A stretch of 64,000 nucleotides of DNA from Lachnospiraceae bacterium (GTDB lineage Bacteria; Bacillota; Clostridia; Lachnospirales; Lachnospiraceae): contig BLMD01000161.1 of the NCBI GenBank assembly GCA_011959925.1, forward strand, positions 1 through 64,000, read 5' to 3'. The translations under genes were made by a program, and so were the position numbers. The notes under the pieces are model-generated. The model saw only the letters and a list, made by a program, of their open reading frames with translations, searched no databases and had not been told where the DNA came from. Positions within the stretch are counted from its first letter, which is position 1. Each line of letters starts with the position of its first letter. This document shows, in pieces, positions 53,434-62,746 of the stretch.

Positions 53434-54936
53434 ATGGAATGTTATAATTGCGGCGCGCCGCTGACGATGTCGGGCTTTTGCCAAAAATGCGGTGCGGATG
53501 TAAAAATCTATAAAAAAATCCTGCAGGCATCCAATTCTTTTTATAATGAGGGATTGGAGCGCGCAGGCGTGAGAAACCTTTCCGGAGCGATCGAAAGTTT
53601 AAAAAAGAGCCTGCAGTTAAATAAGATGAACATCGACGCCAGAAACCTTCTGGGACTGGTGTATTTTGAAATGGGAGAGACCGTTTCGGCGTTGAGCGAG
53701 TGGGTCATCAGCAAAAATTATAAAAACCGCGACAATGCAGCCGGACGTTATTTAAACGAAATACAGAATAATTCTTCCCGTCTGGATACGATCAACCAGA
53801 CGATTAAGAAGTATAATCAGGCGCTGCTTTACTGCAGGCAGGACAGCAGGGACCTTGCCATGATCCAGCTAAAGAAAGTGCTCTCCTTAAATCCGAAACT
53901 GGTTCGGGGACATCAGCTTTTGGCGCTGCTTTATATGCAGGAGGGCAGATACGACCAGGCGAAAAAAGCGCTGAAAAACGCTGCGAAGATCGATGAGAAC
54001 AATACGACGACGCTGCGTTATCAAAAAGAAGTAAGCCGAAAATATGCAGAGGCTCCGTCCCGAAAACAGAAAAAAGAAGATCTCATTTCTTACCAAAGCG
54101 GCAATGATACGGTGATTATGCCCACGCAGTTTAAAGACAATTCCGCAGTTTCGACCATTATCAATATCGTGATAGGCGTCGCGCTCGGCGTGGGGATCGC
54201 TATGTTTTTACTGCTTCCGAATATGAAACAGCAGTCGAAAAGCGAGGCAAACGAAGCCTTAAAATCGGCTAACGATACGATATCCACAAAAGAACAGTCG
54301 ATTTCTTCACTGGAGAATGAAGTGGAAGATTTGACGAAGCAGATGGAAAAAGCAAAAAAAGATTCGGAAGGAATCGAGACGAAATTTCATTCGTATGAAC
54401 AGCTTTTGAATGCGTATGCTTCCTATGCGGCAGACGATATGGAAGCGGCGGGGACGGCGTTGGAGCAGGTCAGGGAAGAAGATTTAAGCGGCAGCGCAAA
54501 AACGATCTACGCAGATATCAGTGCGAAAGTCAATGAAAAGTATCTGGCGGCGCTTTACCAGGAAGGCTACAGCGCGTATTCTAAGGGCGATTATCAGACG
54601 GCCGTAGAGAAGCTGGGCAAGGTTGTGGAGACCGATGAGAAGTACAAGGACGGTTATGCGCTGTATTATCTGGCGCAGTCCTATCGCCGGCAGGACAATA
54701 TGGAGCAGGCGGCCGTGTATTATCAGAAAGTGGTAGAGCAGTATCCGGGAACGGAACGGGCGCGCGTGGCACAGAATTATGTCGGCGACACAGGAACCGG
54801 CGGTCAGACGGGGCAGCAGAATCCAACCCAGGAGGAGCAGAATCCGCCGCAGGAGGGAGAGCAGAATCCGCCGCAGGAAGGAGAGCAGAATCCACCGCAG
54901 GAAGGAGAGCAGAATCCACCGCAGGAAGGACAATAA
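53434..54936 (+). CDS. Zinc-ribbon, TPR, single-pass membrane protein with PPQEGEQN tail
   Basis: 500 residues. An N-terminal zinc ribbon (CYNCGAPLTMSGFCQKCGAD), cytoplasmic TPR repeats (about 45-195), a linker, one membrane helix (about 238-262, STIINIVIGVALGVGIAMFLLLP), a coiled coil (about 270-315), outside TPRs (about 370-440; EGYSAYSKGDYQTAVEKLGKVVE) and a disordered tail of four 8-residue repeats. It looks like a scaffold linking inside and outside partners. No enzyme motif is seen. It ends before a strong terminator. Confidence 0.8.
   Translation: MECYNCGAPLTMSGFCQKCGADVKIYKKILQASNSFYNEGLERAGVRNLSGAIESLKKSLQLNKMNIDARNLLGLVYFEMGETVSALSEWVISKNYKNRDNAAGRYLNEIQNNSSRLDTINQTIKKYNQALLYCRQDSRDLAMIQLKKVLSLNPKLVRGHQLLALLYMQEGRYDQAKKALKNAAKIDENNTTTLRYQKEVSRKYAEAPSRKQKKEDLISYQSGNDTVIMPTQFKDNSAVSTIINIVIGVALGVGIAMFLLLPNMKQQSKSEANEALKSANDTISTKEQSISSLENEVEDLTKQMEKAKKDSEGIETKFHSYEQLLNAYASYAADDMEAAGTALEQVREEDLSGSAKTIYADISAKVNEKYLAALYQEGYSAYSKGDYQTAVEKLGKVVETDEKYKDGYALYYLAQSYRRQDNMEQAAVYYQKVVEQYPGTERARVAQNYVGDTGTGGQTGQQNPTQEEQNPPQEGEQNPPQEGEQNPPQEGEQNPPQEGQ
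54835..54930 (+). repeat. Four 24-bp tandem repeats in the TPR gene
   Basis: Units of GAGCAGAATCCGCCGCAGGA plus GGGA, differing at three or fewer bases and encoding EQNPPQEG. Copy number may vary between strains by slippage. Confidence 0.9.
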
Positions 54937-54951
54937 GTATAAGAAAAATAC

Positions 54952-54994
54952 AAAAGACGTCAGGCGCGAAAGTTGTGCGCCGGCGTCTTTTTTT
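54952..54994 (+). terminator. Rho-independent terminator
   Basis: An imperfect stem AAGACGTCAGGCGC / GCGCCGGCGTCTT followed by TTTTTT. Confidence 0.85.
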
Positions 54995-55122
54995 AGCTGT
55001 CCGAACAGCCCGTCACAGGAACGCGGCATGCGGATTGGAGCCGGATCGCAGAGGGGGACGGGCTCTGTGGGTTCTTTGGACAGAACCGGTATAAAATGCA
55101 GAAACAGAAAGGAAGGCTTTAT

Positions 55123-55455
55123 ATGGAATGTAAGTATCAGTTAAAAGATGGGTGCATGAGGATTTCCATGCCGAAAGAAGTTGACCATCATTATGCCACG
55201 CAGCTTCGGAAAGAGGCGGATCTGCTGATCGGAGCATATCATGTCCGAAGGCTGGTATTTGATTTTGCGGAAACGGATTTTATGGACAGCTCCGGAATCG
55301 GCGTTTTGATCGGGCGCTGTAAAAAAATGGGATATGGCGGGGGCGAAGTTGTGGCGGAACACTTAAGCGAGAGGATTCAGAAAATCTTTGTTGTTTCCGG
55401 GCTGCATAAGATGATCCGTGTAGCGCCTCAGACAATGGACGATGGACGGAATTAA
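55123..55455 (+). CDS. spoIIAA: Anti-sigma F factor antagonist SpoIIAA
   Basis: 110-residue STAS-domain protein. The phosphorylated serine lies in DFMDSSGIGVLIGR. Unphosphorylated SpoIIAA releases sigma F from SpoIIAB in the forespore. The start follows AAAGGAAGG. First gene of the classic sporulation operon; a sigma-H promoter is expected upstream but I could not place one with confidence. Confidence 0.95.
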   Translation: MECKYQLKDGCMRISMPKEVDHHYATQLRKEADLLIGAYHVRRLVFDFAETDFMDSSGIGVLIGRCKKMGYGGGEVVAEHLSERIQKIFVVSGLHKMIRVAPQTMDDGRN

Positions 55456-55477
55456 GAAAAGGCAGGGGAAAATCAGG

Positions 55478-55939
55478 ATGAAAAACAAAATGCGGGTAGA
55501 ATTTGATGCGAAATCAGTCAATGAAGGCTTTGCCAGGGTAACGGCGGCGGCATTTATCACACAGTTAGATCCCACTTTAGACGAGGTTGCGGATATTAAA
55601 ACGGCGGTATCCGAAGCAGTGACAAACGCGATCATTCATGGCTACGAAGGCGGCGAGGGAACCGTATGTCTCTCCTGTGCGCTGGAAGAGAATACCGCCG
55701 TGATTATTGTGGAAGACAAGGGCGTGGGCATGGCGGACGTCCAAAAGGCGATGGAGCCGTTTTATACGACAAAGCCGGAATTGGAACGTTCCGGGATGGG
55801 ATTTGCATTTATGGAAGCGTTTATGGACGATATGCAGGTGGAGTCAAAAGCCGGAGAGGGAACCAAAGTAATTTTGACAAAGAAAATCGGAGTAAGGGAA
55901 GAAGAGAATCAGGATGGATGCGGTGATAGCTCTCATTAA
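55478..55939 (+). CDS. spoIIAB: Anti-sigma F factor SpoIIAB
   Basis: 153-residue GHKL-ATPase serine kinase that holds sigma F inactive and phosphorylates SpoIIAA. The N box is AVSEAVTNAIIHGYEG, the G1 box VEDKGVGM, and the G2-type region is ERSGMGFAFMEAF. It overlaps sigF by 26 bases. Confidence 0.96.
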   Translation: MKNKMRVEFDAKSVNEGFARVTAAAFITQLDPTLDEVADIKTAVSEAVTNAIIHGYEGGEGTVCLSCALEENTAVIIVEDKGVGMADVQKAMEPFYTTKPELERSGMGFAFMEAFMDDMQVESKAGEGTKVILTKKIGVREEENQDGCGDSSH

Positions 55940-56636
55940 GCAGGCACACGAGGGAGATAAAGATGCGAGGGACAAGCTCATTTCCGATAATCTGGGTCTG
56001 GTATGGAGCATTGTCCGGCGGTTTGAGCATCGCGGACACGAGAGAGAAGAACTGTTTCAGATTGGCTGCATCGGATTGATGAAAGCAATCGATAAATTTG
56101 ATACTGCTTATGAAGTAAAATTTTCTACATATGCGGTTCCTATGATCATGGGTGAGATCAAGCGTTTTTTGAGGGACGGCAGCATGATGAAGGTATCCCG
56201 TTCTTTAAAAGAAAACGGCTGGAAAGTAAAAAAAGCGTCGGATCTGCTTTCGCAGAAATACGGAAGAGACGCGACGCTTCAGGAAATATCAGAGGAAATC
56301 GGTTTAAGCGTGGAAGATATTGTGGAAGCGATCGAAGCAAATGAAGAAGTGGCGTCGATTTATCAGCCCGTGTACCAGTCTGACGACAGTGAAATTTATC
56401 TGGTAGACCAGGTATCCGGAGGGGGAGTGCCAAAGACCGACGAGCTTGTGAACCATCTGCTTTTAGAACAGCTGATCGGAGAATTGAACGAAAAAGAAAG
56501 GGAACTGATCGAACTCCGTTACTTTAAGGATATGACGCAGGTACAGGTTGCCGCAAGGCTCGGAGTAAGCCAGGTACAGGTTTCCCGCATGGAGCGCCGG
56601 ATTTTAACGAGAATGAAAAAAGCGAGCGAGCGGTGA
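55914..56636 (+). CDS. sigF: RNA polymerase sigma F factor
   Basis: 240 residues, the first forespore-specific sigma factor. Region 2 contains HEREELFQIGCIGLMKAIDKFDTAYEVKFSTYAVPMIMGEIKRFLRD, and region 4 contains MTQVQVAARLGVSQVQVSRMERRIL. Its start lies inside spoIIAB, which supports translational coupling. It ends one base before the convergent pncB stop. Confidence 0.97.
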   Translation: MDAVIALIKQAHEGDKDARDKLISDNLGLVWSIVRRFEHRGHEREELFQIGCIGLMKAIDKFDTAYEVKFSTYAVPMIMGEIKRFLRDGSMMKVSRSLKENGWKVKKASDLLSQKYGRDATLQEISEEIGLSVEDIVEAIEANEEVASIYQPVYQSDDSEIYLVDQVSGGGVPKTDELVNHLLLEQLIGELNEKERELIELRYFKDMTQVQVAARLGVSQVQVSRMERRILTRMKKASER

Positions 56637-58088
56637 TCAGACACCGCTCATTTCGCTCAGAAGATTTCGCTTCATCTGATACAGTTGATCGGAAAGATCT
56701 ACGTAAATCTTTGCCGGATTGACAAAACGTTTGGTTTCATCCCAGATCGTTTCTTTTTCTTTGCTGCAGAAAGCCTGTATTTCCATGACGCCGGGAGAAC
56801 GATAGACGCAGCTGCCGTTTCGGAAGACAGGAACCAGAAGCTTGTGCATCGAATAACTGCCCCCGGCAAGTTTTGTTTTTTTCCAGGGTTCGTTGGGATC
56901 GAAGAGAACGAGGTCTTCGTTCGTATCAAACGTTTCTCCCTCCAGGCAGATGTAATCGGCGCGGATTTTTCCGGTATCGTTGTCGTAAATGCGGTAGATC
57001 ATTTTATTGCCCGGATTCGTTACTTTTTCCGTATTTTCCGAAAGCTTGATCTTCGGCGCAAACGTACCGTCTGCATTTTGTATCGCGGCAAGCTTGTATA
57101 CGCCGCCAAATGCCGGGTTGTCTTTTGCCGTGATCAGGTTGGTTCCAACGCCCCAGGAAGTAATCATCGCCCCCTGGAATTTTAAACTCTGGATCAGATA
57201 TTCGTCGAGATCATTGGACGCTGCGATTACGGCGTCGCAAAAACCGGCTTCGTCAAGCATGCGCCGGGCTTTTTTGGAGAGATAGGCAAGGTCCCCGCTG
57301 TCCATGCGGATTCCGTAATTGGTCAAGGGAATGCCGTCGTCTCTCATCTTCTGAAATACCCGGATCGCATTGGGCACGCCCGATAAAAGCGTGTCGTACG
57401 TATCCACCAGAAGCGTGCAGGCAGACGGATAGAGCGATGCATAGGTCAAAAACGCCGTATATTCATCCGGAAAACTCATGATCCAGCTGTGCGCGTGGGT
57501 TCCTAACACAGGTACGTCAAAGAGCGCTCCGGCAAGAACGTTGGAAGTTCCCTTACAGCCGCCGATGATTGCGGCCCTTGCGCCGTAAACGCCGGAATCC
57601 GGTCCCTGGGCGCGGCGTAACCCAAATTCCATAACGCCGTCTCCTTTTGCCGCATAGCAGACTCTTGCCGCTTTTGTAGCGATTAAACTCTGGTGGTTGA
57701 TAATATTTAACACGGCGGTTTCGATTAACTGTGCTTCCATAATCGGAGCGATTACTTTTAATAACGGTTCTCTGGGAAACACAACCGTACCTTCCGGAAC
57801 GGCATAGATGTCGCCGGAAAACCGGAACTCTTTCAGATAGTCCAGAAAATCTTCCTCAAACATGGAAAGGCTCCTCAGGTATTCGATATCTTCGTCGGAA
57901 AAACGAAGCTGTTTGATATAATCGATGACCTGTTCCAATCCGGCGCAGACGGCATATCCGCCGTTGCAGGGATTGCTGCGGTAAAAAGCGTCGAATACGA
58001 CGACGTCATGGTTGTTTGTTTTGAAATAGCCCTGCATCATGGTGATCTCATACAGATCGGTCAGTAAAGTCAGGTTCATTGTACTCAT
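56637..58088 (-). CDS. pncB: Nicotinate phosphoribosyltransferase
   Basis: Makes nicotinate mononucleotide from nicotinate and PRPP in NAD salvage. 483 residues with LLTDLYEITMMQGYF, YAVPEGTVVFPREPLL, EFGLRRAQGPD, THAHSWIMSF, NYGIRMDSGDLAYLSKKARRMLDEAG and SNDLDEYLI. It has its own promoter. It converges on sigF with no spacer; GAGCGGTG / CACCGCTC over both stop codons could form a hairpin but lacks a T run. Confidence 0.96.
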   Translation of the reverse strand: MSTMNLTLLTDLYEITMMQGYFKTNNHDVVVFDAFYRSNPCNGGYAVCAGLEQVIDYIKQLRFSDEDIEYLRSLSMFEEDFLDYLKEFRFSGDIYAVPEGTVVFPREPLLKVIAPIMEAQLIETAVLNIINHQSLIATKAARVCYAAKGDGVMEFGLRRAQGPDSGVYGARAAIIGGCKGTSNVLAGALFDVPVLGTHAHSWIMSFPDEYTAFLTYASLYPSACTLLVDTYDTLLSGVPNAIRVFQKMRDDGIPLTNYGIRMDSGDLAYLSKKARRMLDEAGFCDAVIAASNDLDEYLIQSLKFQGAMITSWGVGTNLITAKDNPAFGGVYKLAAIQNADGTFAPKIKLSENTEKVTNPGNKMIYRIYDNDTGKIRADYICLEGETFDTNEDLVLFDPNEPWKKTKLAGGSYSMHKLLVPVFRNGSCVYRSPGVMEIQAFCSKEKETIWDETKRFVNPAKIYVDLSDQLYQMKRNLLSEMSGV

Positions 58089-58221
58089 AAAGTCTCGCTT
58101 TCTTTCAGGCTGTGCGCCTTTCTTTGGCTGCCGCGTGCGGATCGCGCGGGCAGCGGGTACTTGTCAGATGGCCGCATATTACATAGTCTGCCCGGTATGT
58201 AGAAATTATGCGGTTTTCTAT

Positions 58222-58250
58222 AGTATAATCCGACCGATCTGTTTTTGCAA
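58222..58250 (-). promoter_or_regulatory. pncB promoter
   Basis: On the minus strand: TTGCAA, 17 bp, TATACT, about 130 bases before the pncB ATG. The 58089-58547 gap holds this promoter, a possible plus-strand promoter and no supported gene. Confidence 0.8.
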
Positions 58251-58276
58251 CAATTCCGTATTCCGGCAATTGACGC

Positions 58277-58305
58277 TTGCAATCGAAGAAACGGTGTGTT
58301 ACTAT
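58277..58305 (+). promoter_or_regulatory. Possible promoter of the pan operon
   Basis: TTGCAA, 17 bp, TACTAT, about 240 bases before panC. Confidence 0.5.
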
Positions 58306-58547
58306 TTGAGCGGACGGTATCCAGAGAGAATCGTACCAGAGCATACAAGTAAAGAAATACAGTTCTTATGAAGACGTGATCGCACCAAACGGGCGGTACA
58401 TGTTGCAATAAGGATTATTATCGTATGTCTGGACGGAAAAGTCCGGACTTTTTTGCTGCCGGAAACCGAAAGAGCGCCGGCGGCAGATGTTTTGTGCGAT
58501 ATTCGGAAACGTTCCAAAGAATGATAGATTCCGGGAGGAAGTTGTGT

Positions 58548-59393
58548 ATGAGAGTAACAGGTTTGATCAAAGAAGTAAGGGAGCAGGTAAAAGACTGGCG
58601 CCGCCAGGGACTGTCCGTCGGATTTGTGCCTACGATGGGATTTCTGCATGAAGGGCATGAAAGCCTGATCGCAAGAGCGGCGGCAGAAAACGACAAAGTT
58701 GTAGTCAGCGATTTTGTCAATCCGATCCAGTTTGGGGAACATGAAGACCTTTCCACCTATCCAAGGGATTTTAATCAGGATCAGCGCGTCTGCGCGCGTG
58801 CGGGAGCGGATCTTATTTTTCATCCCGAAAAAGAGGAAATGTATGCGCCGGATTTTTCGACGTATACGGAAGTAGAAAACGTAAGTAAGGGACTGTGCGG
58901 AAAGAGCAGGCCGACGCATTTTCGGGGCGTTTGTACCGTTGTCAGCAAACTGTTTCATATCGTGCTGCCGGATCGGGCATATTTCGGACAGAAAGACGCG
59001 CAGCAGCTTGCCGTGATCCGCCGTATGGTACGGGATATGGATATGGACATTGAGATCGTGGGCTGTCCGATTGTCCGAGAAGAAGACGGACTTGCAAAAA
59101 GTTCCAGAAATACATATTTAAATCCGGAAGAAAGAACAGCGGCGCTTGTGCTGTCCAAGGCGGTTGCACAGGGAGAGGAGCTGATTCGAAACGGGGAGAG
59201 GGATGCCGGCGTTATTCTCGCACATATGCGAAATACGATAGAAGCGGAGCCTCTGGCGAAGATCGACTACGTGGAATTATCGGACGCCGACAGTATCGAA
59301 CCGCTGCAAAAAGCGGAGGGCAGAGTGCTTGGGGCGGTCGCCGTTTTTATCGGCACAACCCGCCTGATCGACAATTTTATGATAGAAGTGTAA
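58548..59393 (+). CDS. panC: Pantothenate synthetase
   Basis: Joins pantoate and beta-alanine with ATP to make pantothenate. 281 residues from ATG 58548 (GGGAGGAA box). VGFVPTMGFLHEGHESLIARA carries the HIGH-like motif, with FVNPIQFGEHEDLSTYPR, FRGVCTVVSKLF and YFGQKDAQQLAVIRRMV. It heads an operon with panD, coaBC and two transporters. Confidence 0.97.
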   Translation: MRVTGLIKEVREQVKDWRRQGLSVGFVPTMGFLHEGHESLIARAAAENDKVVVSDFVNPIQFGEHEDLSTYPRDFNQDQRVCARAGADLIFHPEKEEMYAPDFSTYTEVENVSKGLCGKSRPTHFRGVCTVVSKLFHIVLPDRAYFGQKDAQQLAVIRRMVRDMDMDIEIVGCPIVREEDGLAKSSRNTYLNPEERTAALVLSKAVAQGEELIRNGERDAGVILAHMRNTIEAEPLAKIDYVELSDADSIEPLQKAEGRVLGAVAVFIGTTRLIDNFMIEV

Positions 59394-59405
59394 AGGAGAC
59401 ACACA

Positions 59406-59807
59406 ATGAGGATTGAAATGTTAAAGAGTAAAATTCATCGTGCCGTTGTGACACAGGCAGAAGTAAATTACGTCGGCAGCATTACGATCGACGAAACGTT
59501 AATGAAGGCGGCAGATATTTTGGAATATGAAAAAGTCCAGATCGCAGACGTGGAGAACGGAGAACGGTTTGAAACGTATGTGATCGCCGGAAAAGCGGAC
59601 AGCGGCATCATTTGTTTAAACGGTGCAGCGGCGCGTAAAGTGCTGGCGGGAGACAAGGTTATTATTATGAGCTACGCACAGATGGAACGCGAAGAAGTAA
59701 ACGCGCATCCGCCCAAAGTAGTGTTTGTAGACGAAAACAACCGGATTGCATCCGTGGCTCGTTATGAAGCCCACGGTGCGCTGGGGACGGGGGAAACATC
59801 ATGCTGA
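59406..59807 (+). CDS. panD: Aspartate 1-decarboxylase
   Basis: Makes beta-alanine from aspartate. 133 residues; the self-cleavage site Gly24-Ser25 (NYVGSITID) generates the pyruvoyl cofactor, with [26 protein letters not shown] around the active site. Overlaps coaBC by 7 bases. Confidence 0.97.
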   Translation: MRIEMLKSKIHRAVVTQAEVNYVGSITIDETLMKAADILEYEKVQIADVENGERFETYVIAGKADSGIICLNGAAARKVLAGDKVIIMSYAQMEREEVNAHPPKVVFVDENNRIASVARYEAHGALGTGETSC

Positions 59808-61042
59808 CGGGAAAAAAAGTGGTTTTGGGCGTGACCGGGAGCATCGCCGCTTATAAAACGGCAAATCTGGCCAGTATGCTTGTGAAGCAAAACTGTCGTG
59901 TGCAGGCGGTGATGACGGAACATGCCGCGCAGTTTATCTCGCCGGTGACATTTGAAACGCTGACTTCACAGCCCTGCCTGACGGATACGTTTACCCGGCA
60001 GGCGCCGGTAGAGATTCATCATCTTACCTTGGGGCAGACGGCGGATCTTTTGCTGATTGCGCCGGCGACGGCAAATATTCTGGGAAAGATCGCGCACGGT
60101 ATCGCAGACGATCTGCTGACCTCTGCCGTGATTGCGGCGACTTGCCCTGTTTTAATTGCTCCGGCGATGAACGTACATATGTACCGCAATCCTATCGTAC
60201 AGGAAAACATTTCCCGCCTGAAATCCTTTGGCTATGAAATCATTGCGCCCGAGGTCGGCCGTCTGGCATGTGATGCGGTGGGAGAAGGGAAGCTGGCAAG
60301 TGAAGATGTTTTAATGGACGCCGTGTTAAAAAGGCTTTCCGAACAAACGCCGGATGAGAAAAAACAGGATCTGGCGGGGCTTCGCATTCTGGTTACGGCG
60401 GGACCTACCAGAGAAGCCGTCGATCCGGTCCGTTTTATTACCAACCGCTCCAGCGGCAGGATGGGGTATGCGGTTGCAGAATGCGCCAGGAGGCGCGGGG
60501 CGCATGTGACGCTGGTCAGCGGTCCGGTCAGCCTGCCGCATCCCAAAGGCGTCTGCTTTGTGCCGGTCCTTTCTGCAGAAGATATGTACCGGGAAGTGAT
60601 GGGACGCCGCAAGGAACAGGATATCGTAGTCAAGGCTGCCGCCGTTGCAGATTACCGTCCCAAAAACGTCAATCCCCAAAAGACAAAAAAACAGGACGGG
60701 ACGCTGCTGCTTGAGCTGGAGCGAACAAAGGATATTTTGGCAGAGCTTGGAAGCGTCAAAGAAAAGGGCCAGTGTATTTGCGGATTTTCCATGGAGACGG
60801 AACGTCTGGCAGAACATTCAAGGGCAAAACTTCTTAACAAACATGCGGATCTGATCGCGGCAAACAGCCTTACCGAGAGCGGCGCCGGATTTGGCGGCGA
60901 TACGAACCGCCTGCTGTTTCTTACAAAAGACGGTGAGGAAGATACGGGAATGCGCACAAAGGAAGCGTGTGCAGATCTCTTATTGGATCGGTTATATGAA
61001 ATCTGGAAACAAAAACAGGGGGAAAAGGAGGAAGTGAAATGA
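59801..61042 (+). CDS. coaBC: Bifunctional phosphopantothenoylcysteine decarboxylase/synthetase
   Basis: Two steps of coenzyme A synthesis. 413 residues: the N-terminal flavodoxin-like CoaC domain ([37 protein letters not shown]) and the C-terminal CoaB domain ([43 protein letters not shown]). Its stop overlaps the next start (ATGA). Confidence 0.97.
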   Translation: MLTGKKVVLGVTGSIAAYKTANLASMLVKQNCRVQAVMTEHAAQFISPVTFETLTSQPCLTDTFTRQAPVEIHHLTLGQTADLLLIAPATANILGKIAHGIADDLLTSAVIAATCPVLIAPAMNVHMYRNPIVQENISRLKSFGYEIIAPEVGRLACDAVGEGKLASEDVLMDAVLKRLSEQTPDEKKQDLAGLRILVTAGPTREAVDPVRFITNRSSGRMGYAVAECARRRGAHVTLVSGPVSLPHPKGVCFVPVLSAEDMYREVMGRRKEQDIVVKAAAVADYRPKNVNPQKTKKQDGTLLLELERTKDILAELGSVKEKGQCICGFSMETERLAEHSRAKLLNKHADLIAANSLTESGAGFGGDTNRLLFLTKDGEEDTGMRTKEACADLLLDRLYEIWKQKQGEKEEVK

Positions 61043-62013
61043 ATCGGATGAAACAACTATGCGGTTTCTTATCAAGTAATATAGCTGTTTTGATTATTAT
61101 ATTTTCATTTGCGGCGTTTTTTTATCCGGGAGGATTTTCCTGGGCAACGAATTATACGACGGTGTTTCTTGGGCTTGCCATGTTTGGGATGGGGCTTACG
61201 ATTAAATCGGAGGATTTTCGGATCGTCTTTACGCGCCCGAAGGATCTATTGATCGGCTGCCTGCTGCAGTTTACGTTGATGCCGCTTGCGGCGTTTGCGC
61301 TTGCCAAACTGTTCCATCTGCCGACAGACCTGGCGCTTGGCGTGATACTGGTCGGCTGCTGCCCCGGCGGAACGGCAAGTAATGTGATTACCTATGTGGC
61401 GGGCGGAGACGTCCCCCTGTCGGTAGGAATGACGATCGTATCTACGATATTAGCGCCGGTCTGCACGCCCGTTTTGGTGTATGCCCTGGCGGGTTCCTGG
61501 GTGGAAGTATCGCTGTATACGATGATGCTTTCCGTTGTAAAAGTCGTACTGCTTCCGGTATTGGGGGGAATCCTTATTTATCGGATTTTTCCAAAACAGG
61601 TGGATCGGTGCAGGGATTTTCTGCCGTTGATATCGGTGGCTGCCATCGTCATGATTATTTCCGGTATTGTAGGAAGCAACGCCGAAAAAATCGTTACCTG
61701 CGGCGCGCTGGTTATGATCGTAGTGGCGATTCATAACGGAGTCGGCCTGCTGCTCGGAACATTGGCGGCAAAATGGCTTAAGCTGGAGGATAAGAAGGTA
61801 ACGGCGATCGGAATCGAAGTGGGTATGCAAAACAGCGGCCTTGCCATTTCGCTGGCAGCTGCCAATTTTGCCGCAAATCCGCTGGCAACTCTGCCGGGAG
61901 CGATTTTTTCCGTCTGGCATAATATTTCGGGAACGTTATATGCCGGAATCCGAAACCGGAAAAAGAGAGAACACGTAAACAACGCAAGTTCTGCCCCTGC
62001 CGCAGAACAATAA
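61039..62013 (+). CDS. BASS-family transporter, possibly PanS-like (ketopantoate/pantoate uptake)
   Basis: 324 residues with nine or ten membrane helices. LGLAMFGMGLTIKSEDF, LVGCCPGGTASNVITYVAGGDVPLSVGM and IGIEVGMQNSGLAISLAA are diagnostic of the bile acid:sodium symporter family. It is coupled by a 4-base overlap to coaBC. Salmonella PanS, a member of this family, imports ketopantoate, and no panB or panE gene is in the operon, so import of a pantoate precursor is a reasonable inference. Bile-acid transport is the main alternative. Confidence 0.88.
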   Translation: MNRMKQLCGFLSSNIAVLIIIFSFAAFFYPGGFSWATNYTTVFLGLAMFGMGLTIKSEDFRIVFTRPKDLLIGCLLQFTLMPLAAFALAKLFHLPTDLALGVILVGCCPGGTASNVITYVAGGDVPLSVGMTIVSTILAPVCTPVLVYALAGSWVEVSLYTMMLSVVKVVLLPVLGGILIYRIFPKQVDRCRDFLPLISVAAIVMIISGIVGSNAEKIVTCGALVMIVVAIHNGVGLLLGTLAAKWLKLEDKKVTAIGIEVGMQNSGLAISLAAANFAANPLATLPGAIFSVWHNISGTLYAGIRNRKKREHVNNASSAPAAEQ

Positions 62014-62044
62014 CAATATCACATGTATGACAAAAGGAGAGTTT

Positions 62045-62650
62045 ATGGGAGCAAAGAAATTTTCGACAAAGCAGTTTGTAGAACTGGCGTTGCTGGTGGC
62101 GGTGATCGTATTGCTGGCGTTTACGCCGATCGGATATATCCGGACGTTTGGCCTTGAAATTACCCTGATCGTTGTCCCGGTTACGGTGGGAGCCGTTACC
62201 CTGGGACCCGCGGCGGGAGCGGTTTTGGGCGCAGTATTTGGAATTACAAGTTTTATCCAGTGTTTTGGCATGAGTCCGTTCGGCGCCGTTTTGCTCGGGA
62301 TCAATCCTGCGGCAACGTTTGTTGTCTGCGTAATCTCACGTGTTCTGATGGGCTGGCTGACCGGTGTGGCATTTCGGGGACTTTCCAATATGCAGTCTCT
62401 TCGCAAAGCGGCGGTTGTTGCTGCAAATCTGATCGGTCCGCTGTTAAATACATTCTTCTTTATGGGGTTGTTAGTGCTTTTCTTTTATCCCACAGAATAC
62501 ATTCAGGAAATCGCGCAGTCCCTCGGCGCGTCGAATGCATTTGCGTTTGTGGCAGCCTTTGTAGGGGTGAACGGAGTCGTAGAGGCCATTGTCTGCTTCA
62601 TTGCAGGCAGCGCGGTTTCTAAGGCGCTGCAGGCTGCGTTGAAAGAATAA
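62045..62650 (+). CDS. ECF transporter S component, probably pantothenate-related
   Basis: 201 residues from ATG 62045 (AAAGGAGAG box), with about six helices. The N-terminal FVELALLVAVIVLLAFTPIGYI, then PVTVGAVTLGPAAGAVLGAVFGITSF and the region LLGINPAATFVVCVISRVLMGWLTG, are S-component features. S components work with shared EcfA/EcfT modules encoded elsewhere. The operon context points to pantothenate or a precursor (PanT-like); sequence alone does not fix the ligand. Confidence 0.87.
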   Translation: MGAKKFSTKQFVELALLVAVIVLLAFTPIGYIRTFGLEITLIVVPVTVGAVTLGPAAGAVLGAVFGITSFIQCFGMSPFGAVLLGINPAATFVVCVISRVLMGWLTGVAFRGLSNMQSLRKAAVVAANLIGPLLNTFFFMGLLVLFFYPTEYIQEIAQSLGASNAFAFVAAFVGVNGVVEAIVCFIAGSAVSKALQAALKE

Positions 62651-62683
62651 AGCTGCGGTACGGATTCGGATAGTTTCATTCAG

Positions 62684-62728
62684 AAAAAGAACCCATGGGA
62701 TGGCATGTGCGCCTCATGGGTTCTTTTT
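62684..62728. terminator. Bidirectional Rho-independent terminator
   Basis: The stem AAAAAGAACCCATG / CATGGGTTCTTTTT has A and T runs on opposite sides, separating the pan operon from the convergent gene at 62747. Confidence 0.9.
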
Positions 62729-62746
62729 GATGGCTTCTCCGCCGGA

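Noticed and set aside
58089..58424. Small open frames on both strands between pncB and panC
   Set aside because: They overlap two promoter-like sequences, lack ribosome-binding sites and show no family motif.
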